DNA of 10,836 nucleotides, taken from the NCBI GenBank assembly GCA_026394315.1, contig JAPKYM010000316.1, forward strand, positions 1-10,836, written 5' to 3'. Below, piece by piece: positions 1 to 6,323 of this stretch (position 1 is its first letter; each line of letters starts with the position of its first letter). This DNA is from Candidatus Bathyarchaeota archaeon. GTDB lineage: Archaea; Thermoproteota; Bathyarchaeia; 40CM-2-53-6; RBG-13-38-9. The position numbers and the translations under genes are program-made. Under the pieces are notes generated by a model, which did not search any database, was not told the origin of the DNA, and saw nothing but the letters and a program-made list of their open reading frames with translations.

Positions 1-1028
1 GTCGGCCCATAATTGACTGGGTATTTCTCTCCTGGAACCCACTGAGTTATAGAGATCTCATTTTCGCCATACTTGGGGCCCAGTCCGTCGTAGAATTGCT
101 GGTACACTGCTCCTGTACCACAGTACAATAGTTTCAGGTCCAGCCCGATCTCACGAACACCCTTCGCAACGAGTAGTGCCTGTGAACTGGCTTCGAACAG
201 GAGTATTGATGGATTGGCGTCTTTGACCTTTGTAAGTACCGGAGTATAATCTGTTGAACTAAAAGACACCTTATCATAGTAGACTATGTTCAGCTCAGGC
301 ATCTGCTTTGCCCACTGGTAGCCCCATGTTCCACATATATTTCCAAACACGTCATCGGTGTGGACTATCGCTATGTTCTTTGCATCTGGATCTTGGGGGA
401 TAACCTTGTTGATGATCATCTCGTATAGAATCTTCAGATAGTTGCTTCCGTTAGTGCAGGCCATAATAACGTATCTCCAGTCCTTCCACTGCGCTGGGTC
501 AAAGCTAGATGTCCCATATACCTCCAGTTTCTTGTATTTCTCCACTGCAGCTACCGTAGCTTGGCCAAGAGGTGCCCACACCGGGCCCATCAAGAAGTCG
601 ACTTTATCCTCGGTGATCAGTTTCTCGTAGAATCTGCTTACGTTTTCGGGTTTCGACTCGTCATTGTAGATAATCAATTCGACATTGTACGTGTTTCCGT
701 CTCCAGCCTTTATTCCGCCCTGGTCGTTGACCCATCTCTTCGCCCAGACTTCTAGCCCATGAAGTTCATCTTGACCCAGTAATGCCATGGTGCTGGTTAG
801 AGGTTTGGTTCCACCAACCTTTACTGTCAGTTTTTGGCCACCAGAGCTTGTTGTTGTGGGGGGAGGAGTAGTAGGAGGAGTGACAGGCTTGCCGTAGAAT
901 TGGTACGCTCCGTATCCGGCAGCAGCTATTGCACCAACTGCAACAATGCCGCCAGCATATTTCAGATAGGCACGCCTGGTAATCTTCTCATTAGTCTTCT
1001 TCTCATCACTTTTCTTCTCTTCAGTCAA
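1..1028 (-). CDS. ABC transporter substrate-binding protein, branched-chain amino acid type (partial, C-terminus beyond window)
   Basis: Periplasmic-binding-fold lipoprotein-like subunit that would capture an amino acid or similar small solute outside the cell for an ABC importer. The reading frame is open to the left edge, giving 342 codons. The N-terminus has a charged Lys/Glu stretch, then TRRAYLK (residues 17-23, a Tat-like twin-arginine motif), a hydrophobic segment (about 24-43) and a Pro/Thr linker (about 49-62) typical of archaeal surface-anchored binding proteins. The body then reads like the Leu/Ile/Val-binding (LivK) family: MALLGQDELHGLEVWAKRWV, VNDQGGIKAG and the later VHTDDVFGN. 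The TTG start at 1028 is chosen because an in-frame TAG lies just upstream and GAGGT (1037-1041) sits 8 nt before it. No permease or ATPase genes are visible; they may lie left of the window. The family call is firm, the substrate is not. Confidence 0.9.
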   Translation of the reverse strand, partial: MTEEKKSDEKKTNEKITRRAYLKYAGGIVAVGAIAAAGYGAYQFYGKPVTPPTTPPPTTTSSGGQKLTVKVGGTKPLTSTMALLGQDELHGLEVWAKRWVNDQGGIKAGDGNTYNVELIIYNDESKPENVSRFYEKLITEDKVDFLMGPVWAPLGQATVAAVEKYKKLEVYGTSSFDPAQWKDWRYVIMACTNGSNYLKILYEMIINKVIPQDPDAKNIAIVHTDDVFGNICGTWGYQWAKQMPELNIVYYDKVSFSSTDYTPVLTKVKDANPSILLFEASSQALLVAKGVREIGLDLKLLYCGTGAVYQQFYDGLGPKYGENEISITQWVPGEKYPVNYGP

Positions 1029-1036
1029 CTGCAAGA

Positions 1037-1080
1037 ACCTCTATTTTTGGAATAGGGGTCAGGAAAGGCGCGCTTATATT
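1037..1080 (-). promoter_or_regulatory. Promoter and ribosome site of the solute-binding protein gene
   Basis: Reading on the minus strand, AATATAAG (1080-1073) is a TATA-like box about 45 nt before the TTG start, which would give a short leader carrying GAGGT (1041-1037). A GCGCGC palindrome (1068-1073) abuts the box on its downstream side. Inferred from spacing only. Confidence 0.45.
1068..1073. repeat. GCGCGC intergenic palindrome, copy 1
   Basis: Plus-strand context GGCGCGCTTATATT: an alternating GC core followed directly by a TATA-like A/T tract. It belongs to the family of GC palindromes seen between genes across the window. Confidence 0.6.
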
Positions 1081-1132
1081 CGTTGCGGCTCATAGTAGTG
1101 CGCTAGTTATTCTCTGCGAATCTGCTTGGTGT

Positions 1133-1330
1133 AGTGGGTCAAGCTGTACAGCATCCCAGCGCGCGCTCCTGGGGCTCTTCTTTACGATAGTTTACGGATT
1201 GAGCTCTGTTTGGATAGCGGTAATGGGTTTCGTAATAGAGATGTGCGGATCTTTCAAACCCGATTACGAGCTTATGGCGATCCTAGCCCTGATGGGCATA
1301 CTGGCACCTGTCTATACGAAATACCGATGA
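1133..1330 (+). pseudogene. C-terminal remnant of an MFS transporter
   Basis: No start codon or intact gene is present, but the plus frame ending at TGA 1328-1330 encodes GLFFTIVYGLSSVWIAVMGF followed by VIEMCG and MAILALMGILAPVY. This is the usual look of the last two transmembrane helices of a major facilitator permease, including the loop before helix 11 (ASQRALLGLFFT, where family members usually have a xxRRGxxxGLFFT-like run). Upstream the frame stays open but the residues stop looking like a permease (cluster of Cys/Ser). The rest of the gene, some 350 residues, is missing. A GC palindrome (1158-1167) lies inside the Gln-Arg-Ala-Leu codons. The resemblance is judged by eye; a chance hydrophobic frame is the alternative. 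Confidence 0.5.
1158..1167. repeat. AGCGCGCGCT palindrome
   Basis: Perfect 10-base palindrome with eight alternating G/C bases. It lies inside the MFS transporter remnant rather than in an intact gene. Confidence 0.6.
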
Positions 1331-1396
1331 TAATACTGTGCCTTTTCCTTCGCCTGAGCACACGCTGTTTGAGTCAGGAGTGACACGCCCTTAGCC

Positions 1397-1429
1397 AAAA
1401 AAGCCAAACCATACGTGCGTGCTGAAAAA
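1397..1429 (-). terminator. T-rich terminator of the FAH-family gene
   Basis: On the minus strand downstream of the stop codon there is a T5 run (1429-1425) and a T6 run (1402-1397), 9 to 41 nt after the gene end. Oligo-T tracts are the usual intrinsic termination signal in archaea. No strong stem is needed or seen. Confidence 0.45.
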
Positions 1430-1437
1430 GTGGCGCG

Positions 1438-2469
1438 TTAATATTTTCCTTTCCATAGCTTCGTATCTTTGGCCTTAACCACTTTGTTCCTTAAGATCCC
1501 TATGCCTTCAATCTCAAACTCTACAGTATCTCCTGGCTTAATCCATTTGTCGTTCTCGGATCCGCATCCTCCTCCCACTGCACCTGAACCAAAGACTTCT
1601 CCGGGGTGAAGCGTCTCGTCTTGAGAACAGTATCCAATTATTTCTTCCCAGGTGAATTGCATGGTTCCAGTGTTGCCGTCGGTAACTACTTCGTCATTTA
1701 TCTTGGCGATCATTCTGAGATTGCGTATTCTATGATGCAGCTCATCAGCGGTGACAAGGCACGGCCCCATAATGTAGCCGTTGTTGAAGTCCTTGCCCTT
1801 GGCAGGCCCCATGTTCGACTCCATCTCTGCCTTTTGCCTGTCTCTTGCGCTCAAATCGTTCAAAATGGTGTATCCCGCAATGTATTCTACAGCTTTGCTG
1901 CTAGGTATGTCTGTTCCTTTCTTGCCTATGCACATTGCATATTCAAACTCATAATCCAATTTGTTTGTGTAACTGGGCCACAAGATAGGATCATCTGGAC
2001 CGGCAACGAGGTTGGTATTGCATTTGTGATAGATCGGAACATCGTAGAATATTTCAGGAACAGTCTTTCCGCGTCTCTTTAGCATAGATTCGTAATGTTC
2101 CAAAAAACCCATGAAATCTCTCATATGCGTAGGTTTAGGTATCGGCGCAAGCAACTTTACTTCTTGCCGACCATATGTAATTCTTTCGTCGTTAGGTCCT
2201 TTTAATCCTCTTTCCGTCTTCAGACTGACTTGCACGAAATCAAGTGCTTCCTCTGAGGCTTCTCTAGCAGAGTTTCCACGCTTCAAGTATTCTATCATGT
2301 CCAGTGGGATCGTGAAATCTGCTATTGCATATGCGTCGTCCTCTGCTTTATCGTAAAAAAGATACGACGCGTAAGCCGTTCGTAAGTCCACTATGCGATC
2401 AAAGCTTAAAGCCCCAATCCTAGTGAAAATACCAACAGGTGTCTTCACTTCAAAAGTGACTAACTTCAA
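1438..2469 (-). CDS. Fumarylacetoacetate hydrolase family protein
   Basis: Cytosolic metal-dependent C-C bond hydrolase, hydratase or decarboxylase of the FAH superfamily, typically acting on a beta-diketo or 2-oxo acid late in breakdown of aromatic amino acids, sugars acids or aromatics. The 343 residues have the family core: RDFMGFLEH (D118 and H125 at the same D-x6-H spacing as the catalytic Asp/His of mammalian FAH), metal ligands E174 and E176 in LDYEFEYAM, and D205 in TILNDLSARD. Then come KGKDFNNGYIMGP (225-236), the GSGAVGGGCG turn (295-303) and KPGDTVEFEIEGIGILRNKV (311-330). The start is a TTG preceded by GGAG (2484-2481); a stop lies just upstream in frame. It is divergent from glutamine synthetase across about 130 nt. 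The length and the D118/H125 pair favour a true hydrolase over a hydratase, but the substrate cannot be told. Confidence 0.93.
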   Translation of the reverse strand: MKLVTFEVKTPVGIFTRIGALSFDRIVDLRTAYASYLFYDKAEDDAYAIADFTIPLDMIEYLKRGNSAREASEEALDFVQVSLKTERGLKGPNDERITYGRQEVKLLAPIPKPTHMRDFMGFLEHYESMLKRRGKTVPEIFYDVPIYHKCNTNLVAGPDDPILWPSYTNKLDYEFEYAMCIGKKGTDIPSSKAVEYIAGYTILNDLSARDRQKAEMESNMGPAKGKDFNNGYIMGPCLVTADELHHRIRNLRMIAKINDEVVTDGNTGTMQFTWEEIIGYCSQDETLHPGEVFGSGAVGGGCGSENDKWIKPGDTVEFEIEGIGILRNKVVKAKDTKLWKGKY

Positions 2470-2522
2470 CCTCTATGCGTCTCCAACTTAGATCGCTGCA
2501 AAGGACAGTTGCCACGCAGAAA

Positions 2523-2529
2523 ATATTAA
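2523..2529 (-). promoter_or_regulatory. TATA-like box of the FAH-family gene
   Basis: Minus strand TTAATAT, preceded by an A-rich BRE-like stretch, about 57 nt before the TTG start. This predicts a leader near 30 nt that holds the GGAG site. Confidence 0.45.
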
Positions 2530-2552
2530 GCATTTGCTTTCACTCTTCTGGT

Positions 2553-2558
2553 GCGCGC
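2553..2558. repeat. GCGCGC palindrome in the FAH/glutamine synthetase divergent gap
   Basis: GTGCGCGCTATGG lies between the two divergent promoters, immediately before the BRE/TATA of the glutamine synthetase gene (plus) and about 25 nt upstream of the FAH TATA box (minus). Confidence 0.55.
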
Positions 2559-2561
2559 TAT

Positions 2562-2574
2562 GGAAAGTTATTTA
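2562..2574 (+). promoter_or_regulatory. BRE/TATA promoter of glutamine synthetase, leaderless spacing
   Basis: GGAAAG (BRE-like) followed by TTATTTA (2568-2574). The box centre is about 29 nt before ATG 2600, so transcription should begin at or very near the start codon. This argues for ATG 2600 and against the in-frame TTG codons at 2579 and 2582. Confidence 0.55.
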
Positions 2575-2599
2575 GAGCTTGTTGTCTACATTCAGATCC

Positions 2600-3925
2600 A
2601 TGAAAGGTCGAGATATTGTAGCCCATGCTGTTCAGAAAGATGTGAAATTCATAAGCTTACAGTTTACAGATTTGCTCGGTGTCATAAAAGAAGTTGTCGT
2701 GCCGACAAAGCGGTTGGATGACGCAATAACCAATGGGGTCTGGTTTGACGGATCCTCGATTGAAGGATTTGCAAGAATTCAAGAGAGCGATCTATTCTTA
2801 AAACCTGACTTATCAACTTACTCACTGGTTCCATGGCTGTCAGATAACGGGAAGACGGCAAGGATAATATGTGATATCTGCAGGTCTGACGGGACCCCCT
2901 TTGAAGGAGACCCTAGGTTTGTTCTCAAGAAGGCGATCGCGGAAGCAACTGAGATGGGGTTTCAATACAACGTCGGTCCTGAACCAGAATTCTATTTATT
3001 CGAAAAGAATGCCTCAGACGGATCTCCATTGGACTCCAGTGGTTATTTTGACCTCTCATCTCATGTAGGATATAGACTGATAAAAGAGATCATCACGGCA
3101 CTTGAAAGTCTTGGGATTAATGTTGAGGCCTCACATCACGAGGTAGGCCACGGCCAATACGAGATAGACTTCGAGTATGGACATGCCCTTCAGATTGCCG
3201 ACAAACTCCTTACATTGAAATATACTGTCAAGAAGATCGCACAGATGCATGACCTATGCGCGACTTTCATTCCGAAACCATTGATGGGGGCTGCAGGCTC
3301 TGGCATGCATGTCCATCAAAGCTTGCTAAACATTAAGTCAGGGAAGAACGCGTTCTACGATGAAAAAGATCGATACAACTTATCAAAGATCGCCTACAAC
3401 TTCATTGCTGGACAAATGAAGTATGTCAAAGCTATGTGTGCGATTCTTTGCCCCACAGTGAATTCCTATAAGCGTCTGGTCTCTGGATTTGAAGCGCCTG
3501 TATACATAACCTGGGCCAGCATGAACCGATCAGCCCTGATACGAGTGCCAAAATGGTTCAAAGAGAAACCCGAGTCAGCAAGAGTAGAACTCAGATGCCC
3601 AGATCCCACCTGCAACCCATATTTGGCATTTGCTGTCATGCTCAAGACAGGTCTAGATGCTCTCAAGAGTAACCTGATGCCTCCTGAACCCGTTGAAGAG
3701 AACGTGTACCAATTCGACGATGAACACTTAGTCAAGAAAAGAATTGAGACCCTGCCATCATCACTGCAGGAAGCATTGGATCATCTGAAACGGACTGAGA
3801 TCCTCAAAGAGATCCTGGGCGAGCACTTATTCGAAAAATACATTGCTATAAAGAATAAAGAGTGGAACGAGTTCAAGACACAAGTCACATCCTGGGAAGT
3901 AAAGAATTACCTGGACGTTTACTGA
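2600..3925 (+). CDS. glnA: Glutamine synthetase, class I-alpha
   Basis: Makes glutamine from glutamate, ammonia and ATP in the cytoplasm, as a dodecamer in this class. The 441-residue length and order of motifs match: WFDGSSIEGFARIQESDLF (48-66), GPEPEFYLF (126-134, E128/E130 metal ligands), HHEVGHGQYEIDF (179-191, E181/E188), GSGMHVHQS (233-241), NSYKRLVSGFEAPVYITW (288-305), NRSALIRVPK (309-318), and ARVELRCPDPTCNPYLAFA (327-345). The Arg in EGFARIQESD (R59) corresponds to the Arg used for feedback inhibition in I-alpha enzymes. The adenylylation-type insert of I-beta enzymes is absent. Two odd residues are H184 and Y187, where close relatives usually have Pro and His/Asn. ATG 2600 fits both the promoter spacing and the usual N-terminus; the frame is open to TTG 2579. 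It could also serve to recapture ammonium from amino acid breakdown. Confidence 0.95.
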   Translation: MKGRDIVAHAVQKDVKFISLQFTDLLGVIKEVVVPTKRLDDAITNGVWFDGSSIEGFARIQESDLFLKPDLSTYSLVPWLSDNGKTARIICDICRSDGTPFEGDPRFVLKKAIAEATEMGFQYNVGPEPEFYLFEKNASDGSPLDSSGYFDLSSHVGYRLIKEIITALESLGINVEASHHEVGHGQYEIDFEYGHALQIADKLLTLKYTVKKIAQMHDLCATFIPKPLMGAAGSGMHVHQSLLNIKSGKNAFYDEKDRYNLSKIAYNFIAGQMKYVKAMCAILCPTVNSYKRLVSGFEAPVYITWASMNRSALIRVPKWFKEKPESARVELRCPDPTCNPYLAFAVMLKTGLDALKSNLMPPEPVEENVYQFDDEHLVKKRIETLPSSLQEALDHLKRTEILKEILGEHLFEKYIAIKNKEWNEFKTQVTSWEVKNYLDVY

Positions 3926-3954
3926 ATGTACTTCCATACTGGACCAGATTCTCC

Positions 3955-3989
3955 AACGCGCGTTACTAGATTTAATCGCAAGGGCGCGC
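3955..3989. repeat. Two GC palindromes downstream of glutamine synthetase
   Basis: AACGCGCGTT (3955-3964, perfect 10-base palindrome) and GGGCGCGCTCCC (GCGCGC at 3984-3989) lie 30 and 59 nt after the stop codon. There is no oligo-T tract here, so if the gene has a local terminator these are the only structured elements. Confidence 0.5.
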
Positions 3990-4036
3990 TCCCATACAGA
4001 TGATCACTTGTGGTGCTTTAGAGAAAGCCCGTTGTT

Positions 4037-4053
4037 GAAAAAGTGCTTTATAC
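4037..4053 (+). promoter_or_regulatory. BRE/TATA promoter of the four-helix membrane protein gene
   Basis: GAAAAAG (4037-4043) then CTTTATAC (4046-4053): the cleanest archaeal BRE plus TATA box in the window. The predicted start site near 4076 leaves about 30 nt of leader with a strong Shine-Dalgarno site. Confidence 0.65.
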
Positions 4054-4093
4054 TAACCTGTCAAATCTCCACGGTACTGAGTTTCATCGATCC

Positions 4094-4100
4094 AAGGAGG
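4094..4100 (+). promoter_or_regulatory. Strong Shine-Dalgarno site (AAGGAGG) that decides the start
   Basis: AAGGAGG lies 7 nt before TTG 4108 and only 4 nt before TTG 4105, so the second TTG is the better start. Confidence 0.65.
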
Positions 4101-4107
4101 CGACTTG

Positions 4108-4431
4108 TTGAAGGAAGGTACGTTGACTAGTTTGGTTTGGGGGCTCTTCATTATTCTCATCGGCAGCCTCTGGATTGTGGCGGAGTTAACACGACTTGAT
4201 ATGGGTTCATATTTTGCCCTTGGAGTCGGACTGATCTTGATCGGCCTTAATCTAGCCCGCCGCAGTATTGGAACCAAGATTAGTAAGTTCAGCCTGGGAC
4301 TTGGAATCGTCGCCTTGCTTGTGGGTCTTAGCGCAGTAGGAGGACTTAAGCTACCATTGGTTCCAACAATAGTAGTAGTCATTGGCATCTTCATAGTCGC
4401 AGAAGCAACTGCAAAGAAAGAATCAGGCTAA
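4108..4431 (+). CDS. Small membrane protein with four predicted helices, function unknown
   Basis: A 107-residue protein made almost wholly of membrane segments: SLVWGLFIILIGSLWIVAEL near the N-terminus, then YFALGVGLILIGLNLAR, FSLGLGIVALLVGLSAVG and LPLVPTIVVVIGIFIVAEA, ending in a short charged tail KKESG. The helix pattern, with a Gly in the middle of each helix and short loops, recalls the small LiaF-like/DUF5668-type membrane domains, but I do not recognise a specific family. It has its own promoter and strong ribosome site, with no partner gene within 300 nt downstream. TTG 4105 is one codon upstream and also possible. Confidence 0.75.
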   Translation: MKEGTLTSLVWGLFIILIGSLWIVAELTRLDMGSYFALGVGLILIGLNLARRSIGTKISKFSLGLGIVALLVGLSAVGGLKLPLVPTIVVVIGIFIVAEATAKKESG

Positions 4432-4698
4432 GCCGCTCTTAGAAGCGAGAATCCCATTGAAGATAGGATACCCTTGCATTAAGCAGAGCATTGGACGTAC
4501 ATCAAATTCCACTTTCAGGTTATCGTCCCACTCGGAGAGACGACTCATCGTAACAGTCGCAAGAAATCTTGAATGCCTCAGAAGGATATTGCAGTGTAAC
4601 GTGGCCAACAATCTACTATTCTTTCGAATAAGCTCAGATCTTGTGCCATTTGCGTCCCACCCCATCTGCAAATTCAACTGGACGAAGCATTTCTCAGG
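4432..4698. other. Intergenic stretch with no supportable gene
   Basis: Both strands carry an open frame of about 85 codons (4423-4677 minus, 4457-4714 plus), but neither has a recognisable motif, a ribosome site or a believable composition, and the two overlap each other. No tRNA-like or structured RNA was found by eye. It may hold decayed sequence. Confidence 0.4.
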
Positions 4699-4717
4699 AG
4701 CGCGCGCGCTTTAATAC
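4699..4717 (+). promoter_or_regulatory. 12-base GC palindrome fused to a TATA-like box
   Basis: AGCGCGCGCGCT (4699-4710) runs straight into CTTTAATAC (4709-4717), a TATA-like box about 39 nt before ATG 4752. This is the clearest case of the GC palindrome occupying the place of the BRE. The same 12-mer recurs at 6291-6302. Confidence 0.55.
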
Positions 4718-4751
4718 ACGTGCTGATCATGCTCACTAAGAGTGCAATTCT

Positions 4752-5870
4752 ATGAACAAAGTGATGGTCATAGGTCTAGGTGATGTTGGAGGCCATCAAC
4801 TGGAGATTCTTGCTCGGACTAGAAATATCGATCGCATCTATGCTGCGGACATTAATGAAAAAGCGGCGTTACGCCGGGTGTACTCAGCAAGATCAGGCGC
4901 TGCTCATCTGGGGGTTTACCCTAACATCGAATTTGTGAAGATCGATTTAGACGATGTTTATGGAACCGCAAATGCTCTGAAAAAGTTCAGGCCAGATATC
5001 ATAATGCATAACGCCACTATGATGTCAAATGTCGAATGGGCCCACTTGCCCAATGGAGTGCCCGAGAAGTTAGCTTCGGCAGGCATTGGAAACATAACCC
5101 CCTGTCATTTGACGTTGACGTACAAGTTGATGGAGGCAGTCCGAAAAGCTATGGTCGACGCTCATGTGGTGATGTCTCCTTACCCAGATGTAGTAAATTG
5201 TGTATTAGAGAAAGTTGGCTTAGCCCGAAATCTGATAGGCCTAGGGAATCTTGATTACATAACTCCCGGACTACAAGAAGCAGCGGCACACAAGCTCGGA
5301 GCAAAAATTACCGATATATCGGTGTATTTGGTGGCGCCTTATGCTGTGCTGAATCGACTATTCAGATTCGGTACCGCAGGAGGACTCCCTTATCACTTGA
5401 GGATACACATGAAAGAAAAAGATGTGACAGATAGACTAAACCCAAAGGATCTTTTTGCAGAAGTTGGCAAATATCTATCTCTGTTCACAATTTATGATCT
5501 CGGCTATGTTGCAGCTTCTTCCGGCGTAAAGAACGCGCTGGCTATCCTGAATGATACTCGACAATTGACACACGCTCCAGGCCCACTGGGTCTGCCTGGA
5601 GGTTACCCGATACGTTTGGGCGCGAGAGGAGCTGAAGTAGCGCTGCCAGAAGGAATCTCTCTTCGAGAAGCGGTACAAACGAATGAGCAAGCATTGATAG
5701 GTGACGGCATAGAGAAAATCAGGGATGATGGGACCATAGTCTTCACGGAACAATGCTACACTACATGGAAAGAAATATTCAACTACGACTGCAAAGAGCT
5801 CAAGATCGAAGACTGTGAGAAAAAAGCAAAGGAACTCTTATCTTTGCATAGCCAACTTGGCGCGCGCTAA
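4752..5870 (+). CDS. Rossmann-fold NAD(P)-dependent dehydrogenase, substrate unknown
   Basis: A 372-residue soluble protein that opens with a dinucleotide-binding motif, VMVIGLGDVGG (4-14), and an acidic residue at the end of the second strand (AADIN, D33), which favours NAD over NADP. PDIIMHNATM (81-90) follows the usual next strand. The middle and C-terminal parts, SPYPDVVNCVLEKVGLARNL (142-161), IGLGNLDYI (162-170) and GGYPIRLGARGAEVALPEGI (283-302), resemble the lactate/malate dehydrogenase plan (asparagine/proline loop before a conserved helix, then a PxxLGxxGxE strand pair), although the canonical catalytic His/Asp pair is not obvious. A saccharopine-dehydrogenase-like enzyme is the alternative. 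Its last three sense/stop codons overlap a GC palindrome. It sits 108 nt upstream of Alba, in the same direction, but Alba has its own promoter. Confidence 0.7.
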   Translation: MNKVMVIGLGDVGGHQLEILARTRNIDRIYAADINEKAALRRVYSARSGAAHLGVYPNIEFVKIDLDDVYGTANALKKFRPDIIMHNATMMSNVEWAHLPNGVPEKLASAGIGNITPCHLTLTYKLMEAVRKAMVDAHVVMSPYPDVVNCVLEKVGLARNLIGLGNLDYITPGLQEAAAHKLGAKITDISVYLVAPYAVLNRLFRFGTAGGLPYHLRIHMKEKDVTDRLNPKDLFAEVGKYLSLFTIYDLGYVAASSGVKNALAILNDTRQLTHAPGPLGLPGGYPIRLGARGAEVALPEGISLREAVQTNEQALIGDGIEKIRDDGTIVFTEQCYTTWKEIFNYDCKELKIEDCEKKAKELLSLHSQLGAR

Positions 5871-5900
5871 ACTAGTTCAGTGAACAAACACAAGCGCGCT
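5860..5900. repeat. Two GC palindromes at the dehydrogenase gene end
   Basis: GCGCGCGC (5860-5867) forms the last Gly-Ala-Arg codons just before TAA, and AGCGCGCT (5893-5900) follows 23 nt after the stop, before AACAATTAAGG. This is the only member of the palindrome family that lies within an intact coding region, and it is at the very end. Confidence 0.55.
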
Positions 5901-5944
5901 AACAATTAAGGAACATTGCGGGGCCGTCTGAAAGTGGCCAAGTG

Positions 5945-5952
5945 CTTATATG
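5945..5952 (+). promoter_or_regulatory. TATA box of the Alba gene, leaderless spacing
   Basis: CTTATATG, about 30 nt before ATG 5979. The distance predicts transcription starting close to the start codon, so the open frame that extends up to TTG 5916 contains the promoter and should not be read as protein. Confidence 0.6.
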
Positions 5953-5978
5953 TGTGTTCGCACGCTAACACGCATGAA

Positions 5979-6278
5979 ATGCTTGGTGATATCTTGTCTA
6001 AGGAACCTAACACTGTATTCATAGGACGAAACCCACCCATGAACTATGTGTTGGCCGTGATAACCTGCTTCAGTAGAGAAGAGACAAACGAAGTAAACCT
6101 CAAAGCCAGAGGTATGGCCATATCAACCGCAGTTGACGTCGCGGAAATAACCAGACGTAGGTTCATGAAAAACCTCAAGGTTGAACGCGTAAATCTTGGG
6201 ACAGAAGAGATGCCCAGGGAAGAAGGTGGCACGAGGTCGGTCTCAACCATCGAGATAACTCTCTCAAAATCCCAGTGA
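5979..6278 (+). CDS. albA: Alba family DNA/RNA-binding chromatin protein
   Basis: Small basic dimeric protein that coats and bends archaeal DNA and also binds RNA. The 99 residues from ATG 5979 align by eye with the crenarchaeal Alba fold: NTVFIGRNPPMNYVLAVITC (11-30), then NEVNLKARGMAISTAVDVAE (37-56), ITRRRF (57-62), a beta hairpin, and the end RSVSTIEITLSK (86-97). Crenarchaeal Alba has two lysines (K16/K17, the first being the acetylation target) in the GKKP loop; here the loop is G-R-N-P (R17, N18). The frame is open to TTG 5916, but ATG 5979 gives the usual family length and sits 30 nt after a TATA box. It is followed 11 nt later by a strong GC hairpin. Confidence 0.93.
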   Translation: MLGDILSKEPNTVFIGRNPPMNYVLAVITCFSREETNEVNLKARGMAISTAVDVAEITRRRFMKNLKVERVNLGTEEMPREEGGTRSVSTIEITLSKSQ

Positions 6279-6289
6279 GACAAAAGCCT

Positions 6290-6323
6290 CAGCGCGCGCG
6301 CTCAAGAATCTGAGCACGCGCTG
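6290..6323. terminator. Long imperfect hairpin after Alba, built from GC repeats
   Basis: CAGCGCGCGCGCTCA (6290-6304) pairs with TGAGCACGCGCTG (6311-6323): a 12-bp stem with one small internal mismatch and a six-base loop AGAATC. It begins 11 nt after the Alba stop. The left arm contains AGCGCGCGCGCT (6291-6302), identical to the copy at 4699-4710. No oligo-T run follows closely, so it may be an mRNA 3' end or processing/stability element rather than a classic terminator. Confidence 0.5.

Noticed and set aside
442..1055. Three plus-strand open frames of 62-73 codons
   Set aside because: They lie antisense to the solute-binding protein, whose frame is continuous and has family motifs.
1606..2356. 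Plus-strand frames of 158 and 81 codons
   Set aside because: Shadows of the FAH-family gene on the opposite strand; no start signals or motifs.
4423..4714. Overlapping 84- and 85-codon frames on both strands
   Set aside because: Neither resembles a protein family or has a start signal; mutual overlap suggests chance frames.
5916..5978. N-terminal extension of Alba from TTG 5916
   Set aside because: Contains the TATA box at 5945-5952 and has no match to the Alba fold; ATG 5979 gives the family length.
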